This document shows positions 60,112 to 64,000 of a DNA stretch of 64,000 nt, piece after piece. Origin of the DNA: Zanthoxylum bungeanum (taxonomy: Eukaryota > Streptophyta > Magnoliopsida > Sapindales > Rutaceae). Within the stretch, counting starts at the first letter, position 1. Each line of letters starts with the position of its first letter. The stretch covers positions 1 through 64,000 of the forward strand of contig SKCR01041535.1 of NCBI GenBank assembly GCA_019454045.1, read 5' to 3'. The position numbers and the translations under genes are program-made. The notes under the pieces were generated by a model. That model worked only from the letters and a program-made list of their open reading frames with translations. It was not told where the DNA came from and searched no databases.

Positions 60112-60862
60112 TGTTGATGGTGTTTTCAGGCACTATGTTATTTAAGCAGCACGACAAGGGTAAAAAAGGTAATTCACTTCTCAGTCAAGATTATTAATGC
60201 CGACCCGACCACTAAAAAGTCAACAGTAAGGGGTCGGGAACTTTACGGTTAGTGACCGAGCACTTGAGTTCAAGATGACCGAGCAATTATCAGGTCGACA
60301 ACAGCATTCTCAGTACAAAAGACTATTATGACCGACCACACGAAGACCGACCTCGTGAAAACCGAGCATAGGGCAAGACATGTTCGGGAAGATAAGGCAT
60401 TCTATCCATACAAGATAAGATAATAAAGTTATCCTATTTTCATATAGAGAACTGATGAGTCAGTATCCTAAAAGGATAAAAGAAGTGAAGGTAGTTTTAA
60501 AAGTAGGAATCCTGATAGGAAAATGAAACCATCTCCAACTGGGAATTCTTGTACAAATAGGAATCTGATTTCTTCACCATTATAAATAGGAGGGTAAAAC
60601 ATAAAATGGGAGTGGAGATTAGAATCAATATTAGAATCATTATCATCAGACTTGTAAACACGAGAGATATCAGAGAAGCATATCTCAGTAATAAAAGTAT
60701 CATTCGGTTTGTGTCCGTGGATGTAGGTTGGATCTAATCCGCTGAATCACGTTAAATCTCTTTGTCGATTGGCGTATTTATCTGTCTTTTGCTAAGTTTG
60801 CTTTTGGTTCCCCCATAACCGAACAAATTCACTATTGAGGGAGGATTGTCTCGGGAGTAAAT

Positions 60863-61151
60863 TGTTAGGACCCAAGGGTTAAATTGGTCATTTTAGTCAT
60901 TAAGGTTTACTTATAAATAAGAATGAACAATTGATTTTAGAGGCTATCATTGTTGTTGAATTTGGGTTTGGGAGGGGAAACCCCTAGGGAGGTTGCCAAC
61001 ACCTTAATGTTGAGCAGGGCTGGTGAATTAACCTTCACCTTCAACTATCTTTGTTGTTTTCTGTTTCGTTTAATGAATTAAAATACTACTTTATCTTCTG
61101 TTTTTGGTGTAATTTGTTGTGTGTTTGCTTTGAGAATTTGGGGTTCCATCA
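60863..61151 (+). repeat. 5' LTR of the gag-only element
   Basis: 289 bp, starting TGTTAGGACCCAAGGG and ending TTGGGGTTCCATCA. Confidence 0.93.
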
Positions 61152-61165
61152 ATTGGTATCAGAGC

Positions 61166-61775
61166 GGTTGTTCCTTGGATCTGTGGTGGTTACTGTTGGT
61201 TGAGAAAAAAGAAATCAAATCAAAAAAAAAAAAAAAAAATCAAATCAGAAACCCTAACCCTAATCCTACTGCCGCCACCCACCAGCAACCATCGACGACA
61301 GCCGAGACCACCATCCTCCTCAGACGACGCCGGCGAACCATCCCTACCGCCGGCGGCTCCAAATCGAACCAGAACCACCGCGTCTCAGCCTGCCCAGCCG
61401 CCGCGATAAGCTGCGCGTTTCGCGCTCGTCGCCGCCTCTCAGCCACTTTCCGACGTCGGCGAAGCACACCAAAATATCCCCCTTACGCCGGCGATCGAAT
61501 CAATACCACCCTCGAAGCCAAAGCCGCCGGAAAACGCCAGAAGCAGCCACCCACTGTCGCGGTCTTCTTCGCGCCGATCCGCCGTATACGGCCGGAATCT
61601 GACGACGCCGCCACCACCAACGTGCTCAGCACGTTCTACTCTCTCAGATCCGACCACCCCTTTGCATTTCCGGCCACCGGCAGGTTATTTACATTTTCAC
61701 CCCTAAAGTTTCTGATTTTTACGATTTGGCCCAGAAAATTTCAAGTTCTTTCATTTTAGCCCCTGAGCCTACTGT
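61166..61775 (+). other. GC-rich leader of the gag-only element
   Basis: A C-rich stretch with many CCGCCG and CCACC motifs, following an A-run at 61225-61240. It is open in one frame (61121-61759, Pro/Arg/Thr-rich), but starts inside the LTR and has no known domain. Such CCG-rich leaders are common between the primer site and gag in plant gypsy elements. Confidence 0.55.
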
Positions 61776-62971
61776 TTGTTGAAAAAAAAAATGAGGAATG
61801 TTGGGAGTTCGTACGAATTGGATAACATACAGCAAGATGGTTCTATCTGTGACTATATTGACAGGTTCGATTGTGTGGTGGGATCAATGTCTTACATATC
61901 CGAGTACCATTTACCGGGCATTTTCATTAATGGATTGCGGTATGAGTTGCAATCTGAGGTTCGAGATGGTTTACAGTACTTGAGGGTGATTGATCTTGAA
62001 GGGGTCAAAAAATAGCCCTAAAGGCGGAAGAGAAATTAGCGGAATTTGATAGATTGGCGGAATTCAGAAAACAGAGAAGGATCAATTCACGCAAGCCTGA
62101 AAGATCTCGAGCCGTTAAGGGATTCGTGTACCAGTCAGATGTGAGAAGTTTGGATAGAGTTGAGGAAGATCCTTGGAAAAAGTTTGACTCAATGTTGGAG
62201 AAGATGCAGAAGATGATAAAAGGATCAGATGCCACCACCTCACTTCAAGAGGCAAGTATTGGCCTACCACCACTTGTGGAGAACATTGGGAAAAAATCTG
62301 AGAACCTTCCAAATGGCCGATCGGGAAAATTCAGACAACTTTCTGCAGTGGATTTTCAGTTTCGTCGCGATAAAGGCCTATGTTTCAGATGTGAGGAGAG
62401 ATTCCACCCAAATCATGTGTGTTCTAGTGAGAGAGTTGAGCATATTGGTGACATAGGGTCGATCCCAGAGGGTGAAAGCATTGGGAAGAGTGGAACAGTG
62501 ATTGATGGGAAGAGGAGTGAAGAAGTTGAAGCCGTAGAGCCAGTGTTCGCGAATGAGGATGATCCTACTCTCGATGTGATTGCACAGTCGGACCCACCAC
62601 AACAAGATGATAATGAAGAAGTGGGCATCACAGTAGAGTGTAATGAGACAAAGAATACAGAGGTTGATATAGTGGAATATGTAGTCATTGAGGACGATGA
62701 TCGTGCTTCTCAAGCGAAGCAATTGGAGGTGCTAGTTAAGCATTTGTTAGATTTTGTTGATGAATCTATTGTCTTCGGATCAGTTTTGCAAGGGATTATT
62801 ATGCACTCTTATCAATCTGCTGAATCTGTTAGCTATCTGGAGGAAGCTTGGGACTTCATCAGAACAATGCCATTCAAGCCTGGGATATTCTTTGAGGCGA
62901 TTATCAGGCACTCTCACGTTGAGGACAACGTGTTTTCAAAGGGGGGAGTAATGTTAGGACCCAAGGGTTAA
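61776..62971 (+). pseudogene. Gag of the small element, with PPR-like tail
   Basis: The first frame (61776-62015, or from the ATG at 61791) holds the end of a Retrotrans_gag domain: SICDYIDRFDCVVGSM, YHLPGIFINGLRYELQ. After a stop near 62013 a second frame (62054-62971) has a basic region, then a CCHC-like knuckle (CFRCEERFHPNHVC, about 62380-62420) of the type seen in chromovirus Gag. The following part is acidic and not retroviral in character. The tail includes LEEAWDFIRTMPFKP (near 62837-62881), which resembles the end motif of plant PLS-type PPR proteins. The frame runs a few codons into the 3' LTR. Gag-only coding means dependence on a helper. Confidence 0.8.
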
Positions 62972-63243
62972 ATTGGTCATTTTAGTCATTAGGGTTTACA
63001 TATAAATAAGAATGAACAATTGATTTTAGAGGAGGCTATCATTGTTGTTGAATTTGGGTTTGGGAGGGGAAACCCCTAGGGAGGTTGCCAACACCTTAAT
63101 GTTGAGCAGGGCTGGTGAATTAACCTTCACCTTCAACTATCTTTGTTGTTTTCTGTTTCGTTTAATGAATTAAAATACTACTTTATCTTCTGTTTTTGGT
63201 GTAATTTGTTGTGTGTTTGCTTTGAGAATTTGGGGTTCCATCA
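62952..63243 (+). repeat. 3' LTR of the gag-only element
   Basis: 292 bp, nearly identical to 60863-61151. Confidence 0.93.
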
Positions 63244-63288
63244 TAAATATTCCCATATTGCCTCTGAGACCAAAATCAGCCGTCAACA

Positions 63289-64000
63289 GAAGTTTTTTTT
63301 TTTTTTTTTAATGTGTGATAAGCAAAAATGAAAATTATTGCCGTATTTTCAATATTTTGTGACCATAAAAAAAGGGCAACTCTCATTTCACTTGGTAAAT
63401 CCATTATTCTCTTTGCTAAACCTGTTTCTAGTTCAGCTTTTATTTCTCTCTCATTGTCTCATTGGTACACTGACCCAAGAAAGACCAATTCAAATACCTA
63501 ATATACAAAATATCAATACCATCTCACTCTTCACCAACCAAAAGCTTACCTTCATTAGATGCTCGAGTTTACCAGACTGATAGCTGAAGCAGTACAAGTT
63601 CCTGCAGATAATTCACAAGATAATGCGGCTGATTACAAATCAAACACATAGTTGAAGTGATTAAATCAAGAACAAGCAAATAATTGTAACATTTTGTTTA
63701 GTCAATTCCATTGCACATAAAACCTTGCAGATTGGATTTCTAACATCATGTTGCAGGAACAAGACTACATATAATGAAAGTGGCAAGCACCAAAAGATAT
63801 GAGTAATAATAGTTAGAGAGACTGTTCTTAATATTGCTACTTGCAGTCATCTCCGAGAAACTAACTGTATATTCTAATCACATTTCCTAAATAAAATTTT
63901 CAGGGCACAATACTTTCAATGAAAATAGAAATTCGTACAGGCACCTAAATTTCATTGAATAAGACAAACATGTTACCTAAACCTTTTGGGCTAGGCAAGA
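63289..64000 (-). repeat. Right copy of the SMU1 segment, continuing past the window
   Basis: It aligns base for base with 57747-58472, with only a shorter poly-T run and a handful of changes. Exon n-1 of SMU1 is at 63601-63550, with the same reading frame and intact GT-AG signals. The last exon is missing from this copy, because the Tat element lies where the rest of the last intron would be. Confidence 0.88.
63550..63601 (-). CDS. SMU1: Duplicate of the penultimate SMU1 exon
   Basis: The 52-base exon is unchanged relative to 58019-58070 ([17 protein letters not shown]). If upstream SMU1 exons lie right of the window, this copy is the nearer one to them; the only last exon seen is 57617-57715, over 5.8 kb away. 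Because the exon is 52 bases long, using both copies in one mRNA would shift the frame; using either alone would not. Confidence 0.78.

Larger units (their letters stand above)
60863..63243 (+). mobile_element. Small gag-only LTR retrotransposon
   Basis: LTRs at 60863-61151 (289 bp) and 62952-63243 (292 bp) start TGTTAGGACCC and end GGTTCCATCA; the TSD TAAAT is exact (60858-60862, 63244-63248). The initiator-Met primer site TGGTATCAGAGC is at 61154-61165, and the polypurine tract AAAGGGGGGAGTAA lies just before the 3' LTR. Total length is 2381 bp. The interior has a GC-rich leader and a broken gag, but no protease, RT or integrase. LTRs differ by only a few bases (for example AGG/AGGAGG), so it moved recently and must have used proteins from another element. 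Confidence 0.93.
58530..63288 (+). mobile_element. 5'-truncated Tat element with 3' LTR
   Basis: Homology to the first Tat element starts at TTTTATTTTCCAAAGTTTTG (compare 33346) and runs through the repeat arrays and polypurine tract to the 3' LTR, which ends CAGCCGTCAACA at 63288. gag, pol, the antisense ORF and the 5' LTR are missing. To its right GAAGT (63289-63293) begins the second SMU1 copy; the same GAAGT at 57747 is an empty site in the left copy. So the element was once inserted in the last SMU1 intron and lost its left part together with flanking DNA. Confidence 0.85.
60112..63288 (+). repeat. 3' LTR of the truncated Tat element, interrupted
   Basis: It starts TGTTGATGGTGTTTTCAGGC and ends CGTCAACA. 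The gag-only element (60863-63243) plus one TAAAT lies inside; without it the LTR is about 790 bp. It is clearly diverged from the LTRs of the first Tat element, so the two are different family members. Confidence 0.88.

Noticed and set aside
61154..61165. TGGTATCAGAGC as part of a tRNA gene
   Set aside because: It is only the 12-base primer-binding site next to an LTR; no tRNA fold surrounds it.
61121..61759. Pro/Arg-rich ORF of 212 codons
   Set aside because: It begins inside the 5' LTR, crosses the primer-binding site and has no known domain; the opposite strand is open too, as expected for CCG-rich DNA.

Overview
The window is nuclear DNA of a flowering plant, probably a eudicot. The only host genes are intron-containing and typically plant: a coclaurine N-methyltransferase-like gene, a TRIAP1/Mdm35-like (UPF0203) gene and the 3' end of the splicing factor gene SMU1. 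Most of the rest is nested transposable elements. I could not name the species from sequence alone.

Layout, left to right. Positions 1-2331 hold an old Copia-type LTR remnant with a solo LTR inserted in it (114-2119, TSD ATCTC). Positions 3711-12531 look like a very long gypsy-type solo LTR, into which a MULE DNA transposon (4663-9430) has inserted; its transposase is broken. A hAT-type MITE with a perfect 8-bp TSD lies at 12928-13459. From 16355 to 40663 there is one nested structure: a hAT-type MITE (TSD AATATGAG) is split by a Tat-lineage Ty3/gypsy element (16554-40224, TSD AATAT). That element in turn contains an Athila-like element in reverse orientation (23650-32820) and a solo LTR of the same family (37399-39560). 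The Tat element has gag, protease, RT, RNase H, a second (archaeal-type) RNase H, integrase and a long antisense coding region.

The Athila-like element is the most unusual object. Its protease runs directly into the integrase C-terminus, so RT, RNase H and the integrase core are missing. Downstream, in the same orientation, it carries two non-retroviral coding modules: a Cys-rich protein of unknown function and an almost full-length, apparently intronless LOG-type cytokinin riboside 5'-monophosphate phosphoribohydrolase with one 2-bp frameshift.

The gene-bearing part begins near 41.5 kb: the UPF0203 gene (41522-41989, +), a decayed CNMT-like pseudogene (44048-52579, -) whose fourth exon is split by a Copia element (45016-51609, TSD ATATC, non-canonical TG...TA LTR ends), another hAT-type MITE (53486-54086), and an intact eight-exon CNMT-like gene (54386-56983, -; 355 codons). 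The last two SMU1 exons follow on the minus strand. The penultimate SMU1 exon and its flanking introns occur twice, at 57747-58510 and from 63289 to the window end. Between the two copies lies a 5'-truncated Tat element, whose 3' LTR contains a gag-only LTR retrotransposon (60863-63243, TSD TAAAT).

No rRNA, tRNA gene or CRISPR array was seen. The retroelement ORFs carry frameshifts and stops and are described as found.
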